DNA of 64,000 nt from Diphasiastrum complanatum (Eukaryota; Streptophyta; Lycopodiopsida; Lycopodiales; Lycopodiaceae): assembly GCA_029204225.1 (NCBI GenBank), contig CM055111.1:10987999-11051998 (forward strand), given 5' to 3'. The notes beneath the pieces are model-generated. The model was not told the origin of the DNA. It saw only the letters and a list, made by a program, of their open reading frames with translations, and did no database searches. Shown piece by piece: positions 46,781 through 60,619 of this stretch. Within the stretch, counting starts at the first letter, position 1. Each line of letters opens with the position of its first letter. The translations under genes were made by a program, and so were the position numbers.

Positions 46781-47094
46781 AAGGAGGAATGAGGAGAGGC
46801 CATTAAGTTCAGATATTTATCCCATAAGCATTTGGTTAAGCATGGAATTTTTTCAAGTTATATATAGAAGCTTAAAATAGTGTTCTTCTCAACAATTGTG
46901 GCCAATCTTTATTTTAAATGGGTACTCATTTAAAGGCCACAAAAAAAAAACATTTAGCTCAAAATAATAAATACACACATTGCTGAGAATACCAATTAAC
47001 CCATAATCAATCTTGGAAAGTGACTAAAGGGAGCATAAGTAAGAGGTCTTGAATATTCTTTTTAGTCGAATATTGGATATTGAAATTTTTTTTT
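46781..47094. other. Non-coding
   Basis: AT-rich with no gene or recognisable repeat family, leading into the palindrome-bearing tandem array. Confidence 0.4.
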
Positions 47095-48425
<1,331 letters not shown>

Positions 48426-48429
48426 TGCT

Positions 48430-50452
48430 AGCAAAATCAAAGTATAACGATTGTCAAGTCAAGATCTTCAAGAATCTTATCACATTCAAACAACATAGAC
48501 TCTGAAATTAGGCCAAGGTTAGACCTCATCTTGATAAAAATATTTTTGAGCAATGGCTTGGTGAGAATATCTGCAACACAATTTGAAAATCCAACATGCT
48601 CCAATAAGATATCTCTCCCAATAACTTTTTCTCTTACAAAATGATGAGCTACCTCGATGTGTTTGCTCCTTGCATGGAACACAGGATTGTTTGCAAGAGC
48701 CTGAGCCGAGATGTTATCATTCTTGATAATTGGAAGGTCTTCATCTCAATAACAATTTAGCTCCAAGAGTAGCCTTTTGATCCATAAAATCTCTTTTGTT
48801 GTGGTTGTAAGAGATTTGTACTCAGCTTCACAAGATGATAAGGATATAGTTGCTTGCTTCTTTGATAGCCAAGATACTAGATTCTCTCTAAGAAAAATTG
48901 TGTAAGCACTTGTGGATTTTCTATCCAATTTGTCTCCTGCAAATTCTGAATATGAGAAAGTAACCAAAGTTAGATCTTCTCCTTTATAGACCAATCCATA
49001 TTCTAAGGTAGAAGATACATATCTCAAGATTCTTTTAGCCAACTTCCAATGATATATCTTTGGATCCTGCATGTGTTGGCTTAGCTTATGCACACTAAAG
49101 CTTAGATCAGGCCTTGTCACAGTTAACCATATAAGTGAGCCAATAAGACTCCTATAATGAGTGATGTCCTCGAAGGATCTTTTGTCATCTTTTATAGTAA
49201 CTTTTGCAATGTGCTCCATTGGTGTATCTATGCCTTTACAGTTTTCCATTTGGAATTTCTTAAGCATGGAAAGTGCATATCTACTTTGACTTATGAAAGC
49301 ATGATCTTTCCAAAAGTCAATTTCAAAGTCTCAAATGTAGTGAAGAACTCCTAGATGTTGTATTTTGAATTCACTACCAAGTGCATGTTTAGTTTCTTCA
49401 ACTAGCTTCTCATTATTTCCACTAAGAATGATATCATCTACATAGATGAGAAGAATAACTACAAAGTTATTTATAAACTTAATGTACAATGAAGGGTCAT
49501 ATTCACTAGGAGAGAAGCCTTTGGCACAAAGTCTTGCTTTATATTTGTTGATGGATCCATCTTTATTGTACTTGATCCTGAATACCCACTTACATCCAAT
49601 GACATACATGTTGTTTAATGGCTCCACAAGCTCCCATGTGTTGTTTGACATCAAGGCTTCAAACTCAAGGGTCATTGCTTCAACCCAATTCTTGGATTGA
49701 AGTGCTCCTTGGACATCTTTAGGCTCTTCATCTGATATGAAGAATGCATGATAGGAAGTTTCACCTTCCACTTGCCTTCCTCCCTCATCATAAGTGAGCC
49801 TTCTTGGCTTAGATCTTTCTCTTGTGGATCTTCTTGGTGTAGGTGCTTGAAGTTGCTTCTCCTCAAGCCTCGGCCTCACCACTTCTGGTTGAAGAGAAAT
49901 GAACATCAGAGTGCACGAGTTCAAATGGATGCTATGTTTTGATACTTGATTTTGAAAAAGGTCTTCTATGTGATTTTGCCAAAACACAAGTTTCACAAGG
50001 TTGAAGCTCCTTTGACAGTGTCTTTGGTAGTCCAACAGCTTTTCCTTCCTTGACCATAGATTGCATGGCTTTGAATTGGGATGTCCCAATTTCTTATGCC
50101 ACAGATCCTCCTGATGCACCTTGGTCTCATAAGCAATATCTGAAATGTTAGCACTCTTCTTAGAATCTAGTTTGTCCAACTTTCCAATTCTAGATCCTCT
50201 AGCAATAACTTCATATTCTCTTGAGATTATACATTTGTCAACATGAAACTTGACATCCAATCCACTATCAAACAACTGTCCTACACTAATGAGATTCTTG
50301 GTTAGTCTAGGTACATAAAGTACATCATGCAAACAAAAAGATTTTGATGATGATGCATGCAGTGGAATACTACCTATTTCTTCAATTCTACACTCTACAT
50401 CACTAGCAGTATAGATTGATCTTTTTGCACCTAGATATGGCATTTTGTGGTG
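48430..50452 (-). pseudogene. Copia protease to RNase H with in-frame internal deletions
   Basis: Minus strand. The frame at 49331-50452 joins protease (CRIEEIGSIPLHASSSKSF, DVLYVPRLTKNLISVGQLFD) to pre-integrase (DLWHKKLGHPNSKP). It then skips the integrase core to the linker (EVVRPRLEEKQLQAP, RRLTYDEGGRQVEG) and RT start (MYVIGCKWVFRIKYNKDGSI). From KARLCAKGFS it skips most of the RT palm to PSEYDPSLYIKF and YVDDIILSGNN. RT end and RNase H follow in a second frame (49267-48746) and a third (48682-48430: HARSKHIEVAHHFVREKV). The two deletions leave a long open but meaningless chimera. The right end is cut by an LTR at 50453, and the left end adjoins the (GA)n tract. Confidence 0.93.
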
Positions 50453-51304
50453 TGTAGGAATGGAAATACAACAATTAGCAGCAAAATTATACAAGTAGAA
50501 GAACTCATACAGAATGCGCAAATGAACGACGTAGTAGTGAGACAAAAATTGCACTCTGATTAATATCAACAATGAGTACGATAGCTTGAAATAATAACTT
50601 CAGCTTGTTGAGGATGCTGGCTACAGATAACTTTGATTAAAAGCGAAATTCAAGTCACTCAATTAACACACCCAATAACTTGATTCAGCTTGTATATATA
50701 TTTACAAGTGTCGAGAGACAAAATATCTTACAAGCTGATGTACAAAGTTGATAACCGCTAACCGCTTTTGGAATATTTGGTTGTCCAGCTGTTTTAGGGT
50801 TGTTGATAAGTTGGCGACGTCGGCCAGCCAATGTAGCAAAAACACAAAAAAGCCAAAAAACCCGAAGGTGCCCTTAGACTGAAGGTTTGCAACTAAGGTG
50901 CCCTTAGATCAAGGCAGCAAAGAAGACAAAAAAGCCAAAAAGTGCCTTACGGTGAAGGCAGAGAAGAAGGTGAAGGTGCTTTAAACTAAAAGCAGTGAGA
51001 AGAAGGTGAAGGTAAAGGAAGAGAAGAAGGTGAAGGCAGAGAAGAAGATGAAGGTGCTTTAAACTAAAAGCAGTGAGAAAGGCGAAAAGTGCCTTAGTTT
51101 AGAGACGACGAAGAAAATCGAAAAAGGCAAAGGTGCCTAAAATGGTTTTAAGGTTTTCTGGATACTTTGTCGCTTTTTTCGCAAAGAGCAAAAAGGCGAA
51201 AAAGGTGAAGGTGGTCCAGAAATGGTTTAAGTCATTCAGGCTAGTGTGTCACATTTTTTGTGAATGAAAAAAGACGAAGAAGGTGGAAGGGTCTCGCTAG
51301 CATT
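50453..51304 (-). mobile_element. Copia LTR (inner copy) inserted in the copia protease
   Basis: It begins (plus strand) TGTAGGAATGGAAATACAAC, and its first ~400 bp match 53134 onward closely (CAAGTAGAAGAA, CATACAGAATG, GTGTCGAGAGACAAAATATC). On the minus strand this is the LTR 3' end, TCCTACA. The outer half consists of short repeats of GAAGGTGCC, AAAAAGCCAAAAA and GTGAAGGTGC phrases. A TATA-like TATATATATT lies near 50694-50703. It splits the protease of the element at 48430-50452. Confidence 0.82.
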
Positions 51305-51955
51305 ACAGAGGTTAGTTGGCAACAGTGTTCATGGTCTTCATGATACACTTTGATCTCGGAAGCTGTCGAGTCACTGGGAAAACTTACAATCTGAACAAGA
51401 TGAACTTGTTTTTTATCCTTTTTATCTTTCTTAGTGAAAGGCCCCTTGGGACACTATTTGACTATGTGTCCCTTGCCCATGCATACAAAGCACAAACATT
51501 CTTGTTTGGCTTTCTCAAAATCTTCTGGTTTTAAGGGTTGTATGAGCGATGGGCATTTCTAAGGAGCTTCACATTTGATTTTATCTTCTTTCTTTCTTTT
51601 TAAAAATTTCTTCTTAAATTGAAACTCTTTCTGAGGAAGCTGCTCAGAAAGAGGCTGTTGTCTCGTCCTCTTCCTACCCACTGAATCATCATAGATTTGA
51701 GCATATCTGAGAGCTTGCTCTAAGGTAGTAGGCGAGTTTCTCTGAACCTCTACTTTATATTCATCCTTGACACCATGGACAAATCCCCTGATTTCTGATA
51801 ATCGTCCATATTTTCAATTTTTAAAATTGCTTCTTGATACTGTGAGATATATTGGATTAGGGAGTTGTCCATTATTGTTTTCTCCCAGGCTTCCTAGGCT
51901 CTATCAAGTTCATTTTTTGGTAGGAATTCACTTAGGAAAGCTTCTTAAAAAAAAA
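51305..51955 (-). pseudogene. Gypsy-type gag with zinc knuckle
   Basis: Minus strand, across several frame changes: ELDRAWEAWEKTIMDNSLIQ, FVHGVKDEYKVEV, PTTLEQALRYAQIYDDSVG, a basic stretch, then CFVCMGKGHIVKQCP (complete CCHC) and KKDKKDKKQVHL. The capsid-type motif and single knuckle fit a gypsy gag C-terminus rather than copia. It lies between two stretches of LTR-like sequence (ending ~51304 and resuming ~51960), as if inserted into or rearranged with the 3' LTR. Confidence 0.7.
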
Positions 51956-52129
51956 AAAAGGTGTCTTAAAAATGGTTTCTAAGGCATTCTGGCCACTTGG
52001 CCAGTGTGTCACATTTTTTGCTAAAGAAGCAAAAAAGACGAAGAAAGAGAAGGTGCCTTAAAATGATTTCTAAGGCACAAGAAATCTCAAGAAAAAATGT
52101 GAAGGCCCGAAAATATGTTGTCGGCTTTC
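51956..52129 (-). mobile_element. LTR U3 fragment
   Basis: It shares GTGTGTCACATTTTTTG(T/C), AAAAAAGACGAAGAA and (A)AAATG(G/A)TTT-AAGGCA phrases with 51200-51290 and 51050-51150. It directly follows the last RNase H residues of the element on its right (minus strand), so it is probably the start of that element's 3' LTR. Confidence 0.6.
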
Positions 52130-53133
52130 GATTTTTCAGGATGATCTTTAGATTTAACATAGCGTTAAATCTGAGATGTTTCTCCTTTGATAGAGTTTTT
52201 GTGAAGTAATCTGTTGCCATGTAATTTGTTTTGCAAATAACTAGTCCTACTTCCTTGTTGTGCACTTTCTCTCTAAGGTAATGATACTTGATTTCTATAT
52301 GTTTGCTTCGAGAGTGAAATCTTGGATTGAAAGATAGCACTATTGTACTTTGATTGTCACAATAGATTGTTGTAGGAAGTGGTTGTGCAAGGTTCAGGTC
52401 TGCAAGCAGTTGCCTTAGCCAGATTGCCTCTTTGGTTGCATTGGTGGCAACTACGTATTCGGATTCCGTTGATGATAATGCAACTGAGGTCTGCTTTCGG
52501 CTGTTCCATGAGATTGGGCCTTGGTTGTATAAAAAAACAAAATCAAAAGTTGATTTTCTGGTGTCGACATTTCCTGCCCAATCCGCATTTGTGTAGGCTT
52601 TAAGGATGCTGGCAGTTTGGCTGCCTCCGTAGCAGATGCTGAGAGTTGTCGTTGCTTGGATGTACTTCATGACCTTTGTTAGCACTTTCCAACGAGCTAC
52701 TCTTGGATTTGACAAGAACTGGCTGAGTGTACTGATCGAATATGCAAGGTCTGGTCGGGTGCAGCTCATTGCGTACATCAGTGAGCTGATGATGGATTGA
52801 AATGGGTAGTGCTTCATCTCTTCCTTTTCTGTCTCAGTTTGAAGAGACTGTTCCTTTGATAGCTTTAGTCAAGGGTCGAGTGGAAAGAAACTGGGTTTGC
52901 AGTTGGCCATTCCATACTTTTTTAGCATGTTGTTGAGACATCGTTGCTGATTGATAAAGATCAGTCTGCTGGGTCGATCTCGTTGAATTTGGATTCCAAG
53001 ACAATAGTGGGTTGGAGTCATCTTGTATTCGTGGGCCAACATGCATTTTGTATCCTTCATCAGATTCGAATTATTACTGAATAAGAGTGTATCATCTACG
53101 TAGGATGTGAGCAGCAGCGGAAGCTCGAGGAGC
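52130..53133 (-). pseudogene. Copia RT palm end and RNase H
   Basis: Minus strand: YVDDTLLFSNNSNLMKDTK (catalytic box intact), THYCLGIQIQRDRPSRLI, then RNase H in one open frame from 52817 (SIISSLMYAMSCTRPDLAYS, GNVDTRKSTFDFVFLYNQGP, SRKQTSVALSSTESEYV, NPRFHSRSKHIEIKYHYLRE, ending near NAMLNLKIILK). All of gag, protease, integrase and the RT fingers are missing, because the LTR at 53134 abuts the RT directly. It is close kin to the 6190-8168 and 12657-15700 elements. Confidence 0.92.
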
Positions 53134-53704
53134 ATGTAGGAACAGAAACGCAACAGTTAGCAGCAGAATTATTCAAGTAGAAGAATTCATACAGAATGTG
53201 CAAATGAACAACGTAGTGAGACAAAAATTGCACTCTAATTAATATCAACAGTGAGTACAATAGCTTGAAGTAATACCTTCAGCTTGTTGAGCATGATAAT
53301 GCTGGCTGCAGATAACTCTGATTGAAAGCAAAATTCAATTAAATCAGTTAACACACCCAATAACTTGATTCAGCAAGTATATATATTTACAAGTGTCGAG
53401 AGACAAAATATCTTACAAGCTTTTAATGCTATTTACGCTAGTCTTTGCATATGTACAAAGTTGGTAACCGCTAACTGCCTTTGGGATATTTGATTGTCTA
53501 GCTATTTTAGGGTTGCTGATAAGTTGGCGACGTCGGTCAGCCAATGTAGCAAAAAATGCGAAAAAGTCGAAAAACCCGAAGGTGCCCTTAGACTGAAGGT
53601 TTGCACCTCTTGAAGGTGCCCTTATACTAAAGGTATGTAAATCACTAAGGCGCCCTTAGATTCAAGGCAGCGAAGAAGGCAAAAAAGCCGAAAAGTGCCT
53701 TACA
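53134..53704 (-). mobile_element. Copia LTR (outer copy), truncated
   Basis: It matches 50453-51020 almost base for base at its start (TGTAGGAA, CAACA(A/G)TTAGCAGCA, GAGACAAAAATTGCACTCT) and shares the later GGTGCCCTTAGACTGAAGG repeats. It stops at 53704 where the counterpart continues, so its U3 end is lost. On the minus strand it would be the 5' LTR, but no primer site separates it from RT. Confidence 0.82.
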
Positions 53705-54718
53705 TTGGAAATTAACACAAAGAGTCAACAAGGCGATCAAGGAATGATGGAGCACAATCAACTAGCCATGGTTGATAAGTGTGGCTAGAAGGTAGATAAT
53801 CATGGACAAGATTAGAAAGAGGAACAATCATGTTACGATTGACAAAAGAAATTCATGAACATTTGAGATGGATGAACTTGCTAAATAGGTATAGGATTAG
53901 TTATTTTGAAAAGATATACACTTGGAAAAGCATAAGAGTTACTAGGAGAGCTTAGGTTAGTCTGATTTGAAATGAAAATATAGATATTTAACAATGTCAC
54001 TTTCACCATTCTACCAAGTATAAGAGCATTCAAATTGAGCCATGGAGTCCATGGAGGCATGTTCTAAACAACCAAACATTCTATCTTATGTTCTTTTCCT
54101 TGGATGGTATGACTAGAACCACCAACTCATTGAGTACAGTGATTATTATCAATCACTATCTCCTTTGAGTCCATGTGACACATTTCTATAACAATTTATA
54201 TACCTATTAGGAGTAGCATGAAAACTTTTCAAAATTTGGCAAAGATCTTTTTTCTTTTTTTCTTTTTTAATTTACAAGAAAAGAACCAAATAAAATTGTT
54301 TTTCTCTACCACCATCATCAAAATCCAATCCAAATTGTGGCATTACTAAAATAAAATGTGTCCTAATCTAGTAAGTATAGAAATAAGCCCTAGACACTGT
54401 CCCAATTAATTTTGGACTTACTCGGAATCCATTTTCGAAATTGGACGAGAATTTCAAAATAGAATTTAATCACAAAATGACTGAAAACTTTGACAACCAC
54501 TCTACATAAATGAAGGATTCACAAAATGCCATCAAATATCACATATACATATCATATGTTCAAATCAATGCTGCTTAATCAAATAAGAAATGTGCAAAGA
54601 TAGTTTTCAAAATATATGTATCTATTATTCATCAAAAAAGAGCAGTAACGACCCCTACTGCTTGAGGTGATAACTATATATTTGCCTTTTTGGTTTAGGC
54701 ATAACAGTCATTACAAAC
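53705..54718. other. Non-coding stretch
   Basis: No domain, LTR or open frame of note. It begins at the truncation point of the outer LTR. Confidence 0.4.
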
Positions 54719-56360
54719 TTAACTATGTATGTAAACCTGTTTAGTATCTAACTCTACATATTCGTCACCCCCCTCAGATTTATCTAGATCAAGATCTTCT
54801 TCTTTTGAAAAATCTGAAGAATCTGTGTTTGGGAGTGATTCCAAGGTGTTATGGACCTCCAAGTACGCTTTCGTTTGTTTTACATTTTCTGCACTGTCGA
54901 TAACTATTAAATTTATTTCAATGTTGTTCAGGAGTGGTGCTACATAGTAAGACATTCTATAAAGACACACGAACCAACTTGGATCAGAGAATGATTCAAA
55001 AATATTGTTGATACCTCGCCAATGTTTTGCTCTCTTTTTGTGAACTGGTTTACAAGGCACAAAACTTTTAGAAGATTTTCCATTGTCGCCGAAGCATAGA
55101 GTTAACAATTTAAGTTTGCTATGCACACATCCAGTAACATCATTCGAAGAATCTGAGTTATATAAGACAAACAACACTGGCTACAGGTTTTGAACAAACA
55201 AATTGCCCTACTTCAATGAATCTGTGAGCTCATAATAACCTTCAAAGATCTTGTATTTTAAATCTTTCATTTTGTGAAGGCTTGCCTTTATTCTCTCTTT
55301 CATACCTTGTTCTAAAAACAAAATGACAACACAAAGTTTATGTTGTGTCACGAGGGTCGCCATGCAATGCCGCACCATTGACACGATATAGGACTCCTCC
55401 AAAGAATCTATATCATCAAATATATACAAGGTTGGTCATTCCCACGAGGAATATGGAATACTCATAAAATTAGATTCTTCTACACCACAGCAAATGGCTT
55501 CTTCGACTTTAGAAATCCAAACTTTACAAAAAAAACCTCCATTCTGTATTGGAGGTGTTGGCACCTGCTTCAAAAATATTTGTGGCCAAATATCTTTCTT
55601 TCAATTTATTAGCAATTAATCTTAAGGATGAAGGAATATTACCAACCAAGGTGGATATGGTTCTGTTGCTCGCACCAGTTGTTGCCCGCATCCAATCGTT
55701 GGCAATCTTTTATTAATAGATTTAGAAAGCAATTTAATATTTTCTTTGTCATACTCCACATTTGGCGGCATGTCATTTTCCAAAGAGATTAGATATTTTA
55801 CAATATTGATTGCACAACTTTCACGTACAAGTGAAGTCATGCCATCCTTGATGTGCTTATCTTTATTTTTATTTTTTCGAAATACAGCTCCCCATTTATT
55901 AATTTTTTATATATGCAATCACAAAGATGGTCTGGCACATATCTCAAACTTCTAGAAAATCTAATTGTCATCGGAATCATTTTCACTCCTTACTAGATAT
56001 AATTGTCGACTCTTCATAAGAAATTTGGTTTGCACAGTAAAATTTCATAACATCGAAAAAGTTTTTGAATGTCTTATCAGATCGTAGGAGAATTCTCGTG
56101 TATTCCTCAAACTTGTCATACAAGCCTTTGAGGGCCACCTTTCCCGACAGTGTCCCAGTTATCTCACTGCCAAGTACCCCTCTCAATTCGAAATAGAATT
56201 TGCACATTCTCTTTCTTTGTTCAGGAGAGAGTTTGAGGCCCTTGATATATCTTGGTCGTTCACATTCGACCCAAAGAGCACGTCCACGTTCCATGATCTC
56301 CGCCAAGGTGCTCTTCTTTCTCTTATTTTTCAGTTCAAAATTCAATGTGTCAGATTCCAA
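54719..56360 (-). pseudogene. Unknown multi-exon gene remnant
   Basis: Not recognised. The minus-strand ATG at 56360 opens a charged protein (MESDTLNFELKNKRKKSTLA, WVECERPRYIKGLKLSPEQR, VALKGLYDKFEEYTRILLR, ICYEES-like end) to 55983. Further open pieces follow at 55840-55622 (MTSLVRESCAINIVKYLISL, NIKLLSKSINKRLPTIGCGQ), 55429-55208 (YIFDDIDSLEESYI, LCVVILFLEQGMKERIKASL) and 55177-54719, which ends with an acidic tail (FSKEEDLDLDKSEGGDEYVE). The YIFDDID phrase could be a Walker B-like or other acidic motif, but nothing confirms this. Pieces are out of frame with each other and the splice sites are unclear. It resembles the 1961-3429 and 26005-28720 genes in style: minus strand, no retroelement domain, small exons. 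Confidence 0.4.
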
Positions 56361-58059
56361 AATGTAGCAACTTTGATCTCGAAAAATGTAGGATGAATTG
56401 CCAAAATTTTCAAGAATTTTTTTTTATTCTCCTGTCACACAAATGAATTGTCTTTACATGCCAAGCCCACTTTGAATACAACAAGTCTAAAAAAGGCTCA
56501 ACGAATCATTTTTTTGAAAAAAGTATCATTTTGACTCGCTCTTGATTCAATACCTATGTCTCAACTCCCCAAGCCTATTGTGAACCTGACAAGTTTGAAT
56601 AAGACAATGCAAATGACTTACTATAATTTTGAAAACTAGCTCATTTTGACTTGCCTTATATATGGTACTTGCCTTGACACACCAAGTGCATAGTGAATGT
56701 GGACAAATCTAGAGTTGGTTGAATATCTTTTTGGGATGTTTTTTGTTTATTCCAAAAAAGTATATTCTAACTTGCCCTCGGTGAAGTGCCCTTGCCTTTT
56801 TTTTTTGACTTGCCAATCCTTACTATGATTTTGAACAAATGCGGACAAATGAATGGAATATGACTATGAATTACACATGATGCCTATGTTAGTTTGTAAT
56901 GGACCAAAGCCCATCAATTCTTTTATGATCTACATTATGAAAGTATGAGAACATACTTGTCATCTTATGAGTAATCTTAAGGATCACACCTTTCTGATAG
57001 ATTTGTGAGTAGACCATTTCATTGACACATACATATTGAACTACATATAGCAAGTTGGTTTAGGCTTGAAAAGGAATGACTAGATTTGAGGTAATAATCC
57101 AAAGAATTCTATCAACAAAGAATGGTGAATTGCCAAAGAAAAGAATAAAAAAGAGCTTAAAGCTCATGTGCAAGAAGAAGGATTTTTGAAAAAAAAGATG
57201 ATAGCTAATACATTGTCACACTTTGAAATAGGAGATATAGGCTTACAACATGGTTCATACTAAATAGGGAGACTTTAATTTTTTTTTTTATTGTGGTGTA
57301 ATCATATGGAATTTAGAAAGATTGAGAGCCACTATGTGATGGCCCTAGCTAGAGTGAATGGCATTGGTACGTACATAAACTGAAATTTTTTCAATTATCT
57401 AACCTTCATGGCAAATAATGTCTTCGAGAAAATTTATAAGGTAAAGATGGAGTAGCAAAATCTTTTAAGCTCAAAATATCATTTTTCATATAGCAAGGTA
57501 TGTGTGGTGCGAAGGGTCTATTTTGCACCCCAACCAAAGAGGGCAAGGAAAGACAAAAAAAATGAGAAGAAAGTGGTAGGATTGAAAAGGAGGTGGGACA
57601 TTTGAGATAATAAGCAATTTCAAATAGGGAAGAAACCCAACCCAAAGAAATCAACATTGAAAGAAAATGTAAGCCAAAAGTTAGTAATTGTGGAGATTGA
57701 AGCTATAGATCATATTTTGGAATTGGAATTGTAGGAGATAGAAAGTTTAGTCCCCACTTAAGTGAGGATTTGTAGCATGAAATAGAGTTTGATGAAATGC
57801 AATGAAACTCTTACCCAAATTGGATATTGGTATGATTGATTGCCTACGTCAAAACTTAGAAAGCTATACATTTAAGGTTGTAGTGATGAATAACACAATC
57901 TCATCCACAACAAACAAGATCAGATATATTCATAGAATATTATATTCAATAGTTGTATAACATGTAAAGAACCTCAAGTTACGTTGAATCTAGAATTGTA
58001 TCAAGATGTATCTTTCCCTGTCAAATTTTGACTAGGAATCAAATTCCTTTAATAGGAGA
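56361..58059. other. Non-coding stretch
   Basis: Contains repeated phrases such as TTGACTTGCC(T/C) and GAATGTGGACAAAT between 56480 and 56840, suggesting an old ~130-bp tandem repeat, but no gene. The frame at 57406-57657 has no recognisable motif. Confidence 0.35.
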
Positions 58060-58330
58060 ATCCACCTAGCCAACCTACTAAATAAATATGATCCATTTAC
58101 CAAGTATATAATGGATTATGGTCTTCATGAATTACAAAAGCATAACCTGTAAGATGAATCTTGAAAAGAGTAGATCAATATCAAAGTTTCTCTCTTAGTA
58201 GTAGAGTAATTCTTTTTGGATGTGGAAAGCTGCCTTCCTACAATAAATATTGGGTAGTGTTTCTTACCATCATCCCTTTGGCTAAGTATAGTGCCAATTG
58301 CAAAGGATAACATGAAATTTATTTTTGTAG
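58060..58330 (-). pseudogene. Gypsy RNase H scrap
   Basis: Minus strand: SFAIGTILSQRDDGKKHYPI, VGRQLSTSKKNYSTTKRETL, then in another frame GYAFVIHEDHNPLYTW. This is the N-terminal to middle part of a gypsy RNase H (FAxGxVLxQ ... SRxLxxAExNYxxxExExL ... TDHxxL). RT and integrase are not present on either side. Confidence 0.85.
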
Positions 58331-59899
58331 TCACGTGGTCAAGTACAAATGCTTGTTGTGTAAGGATAACTTACTCTTAAGTAGTACAAAATCTTTTTGC
58401 ATCAACCTCGCACGGATCCTAGTGCCCACTAAGATCAGGTTGACTGACTCAACCAGCAAGAAATATGAGTCTAGATTCAACAATCTGCTCCTTGTAATAG
58501 ATCTTTCTAATCCAAATACAAATCCATCAAATCTGTGATCAATAAGTTCCCAACCATACAAGAATAAGCTGGATCTATATGTTCATCATCTCTATCCATG
58601 AATAAACTCTCATAAATTTAGTTGAACATATAGTAGATTCCTTTGTCCCAATTCTTTCTCCTAGATAAAATTCTTGTCAGAATTTTCCTCTCTTTATAAG
58701 AAACTTAGCGAGTTTTAAAAGATATCATATCGATCATGATAAGACCTAGTAGATATTGTAAAGAAGACCTTCCTAAGTCGACAATATGTGTTAATGATAA
58801 GTAAATTTGTACTCCTTTCCAACAAATATACATACATGACTTGTCCTAAAATATTCTTTATTTAAGCCAAAAAGTCCACACCTATGAGAAACTTACCTAT
58901 CTAAATCATAATAGAAATTCACATGGGTTCAAGTGATTATAAATACCATTATTCTGTATCACTTGGTTTAATCACTATAACCATAGGTATATATGATTAA
59001 GATTGTTGACAGATCCCACTGCTCTAGAGGATCTGTTGGTTTTGTAAAAGTTCTTTTTCTTACTTCTTTTGCCTATCAGCAGAGACGGTGGGCTCTTGCT
59101 TAATGTTCTTTCTTGTTTCAAGCCCAAAATCAGGCAGAAGGGACGGGTTCTTGTTGTAGTATTATGTCCTGCCTGTCAGAGGACATCCAGATGGGTCACT
59201 CTTGAACTGAATGCACATGCATAATCAACCAAAATGCAAGCCAATGCATTCAACAAATGATCTACGTTATTGCTCAGTTGAACAACGATGGATTCCTACT
59301 TCTACTTTGTTGCAAAATGAAATAAAATCAGATCCTACACTACTTTACTTGCATAAATTGACAAAACAAGAAACAAAAACTAATCTACAGCATGTTAGAA
59401 GTCCAAGAATCAAGAAACCAACCAGGCTTTTGATTCTTGGACATCCCAAGAACATCAAGAACTAGAATGTTAAAGAATATGCAAGATTTATGCCACATTT
59501 CTAGCCTATTTAGTTTACTTGAATGCTGGCTCCTACATTAATCCACAAGAAAACATGAAATCTAATCCACAACTAGGAAAGCAAGAAAACCATTCCACTC
59601 TAAATCCACAACCACACACAATATGAATGGAAGGGCATGATCATAGGGGCATCACTCAAGAAAACCATCACGATCAAGGAGCTTAGTGTAGCATCAAACT
59701 CATGGGAAATCTTCTTATTAAGTTGGGAGTAGATACAATGCAAAAAGCTCCTCTACTCAAAGAGGGAGTCTCTTAAATAAGCAAGAGAGCTCCTTAGGTG
59801 GCATCCTAGTGGAATTTCCACATTTCACAAATTACAAGTGGAATAATGCTCTCCACTAGAGGTCACCATCAAAAGGTGGCTCACTCTACTTTCTTTAAG
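58331..59899. other. Non-coding stretch
   Basis: No retroelement or host domain seen. The overlapping frames at 58331-58561 on both strands have no motif. Confidence 0.35.
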
Positions 59900-60619
59900 A
59901 GGGGTCTACTTGCATTTATTACATTTGCCTAGAAATACTAGTTCCTACATGGTCATTCCATCTTCCGAGATTCACCACGAGGCTTACACAGTTCTTGCTT
60001 GCCATTTCCAACTAGCATTTCTCGACTCTCAGTCTTCGTTGGTCTCGTCTTCTCAGAGACCTCCTCGGTCTAAGGTGAGAGGTGCTCTTCAGTTGCTCTG
60101 TCCGATTATCTTGGGGATTCGTCAGAATCAGCCAACATCATCCCACCCCTAATGTGTTGCAGGACCCACTGCAACTCATATTGGATGATGTCGTTTCGCT
60201 TTGCATTGGCATCTTCGATCGTCACTTGGAAAAGCGTAGATCCTCGTTCGCTTACATAAAACCAAGTGCTTATTGTCACCAGTCTTTATCACAAAAATTG
60301 TTTCTCACGAATTGTCGCAGTTTAACCAGAATGTCTTATTGCTGCAATTGGTTGACATTCTCAAAATTGGAGAGCTCTCAGCAGCTTCACAACTTGCATG
60401 CTTGAGTGCTTTCCATGTGTCTCTTTGTTTTGTCACTTGTATCTGCCATTGACGGTTTCATCTTTGGTTTCTTGGTAGATTCTATCTTTTGAGAGGTCTG
60501 TATCCTCCATTTGCCTCTGGGTGTTTCCATGGTTATTCTCTCAGTTGAAGTTCCAGTCTCAAGGAAAACCTTGATCTACAGGTTGCACAAACTTTGATTA
60601 TCAGTCTCAAGGAGATGGA
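59900..60619. other. Slightly GC-richer unassigned region
   Basis: Base composition is less AT-rich than its flanks and there are open stretches on the plus strand (59910-60152, 60082-60405) without known motifs. It may be an old exon-bearing or TE-derived sequence adjoining the coiled-coil remnant to the right. Confidence 0.3.

Noticed and set aside
51305-51955. Pararetrovirus (caulimovirid) coat protein
   Set aside because: A single CCHC and the capsid-type motif fit gypsy gag as well; no movement protein or viral RT is nearby.
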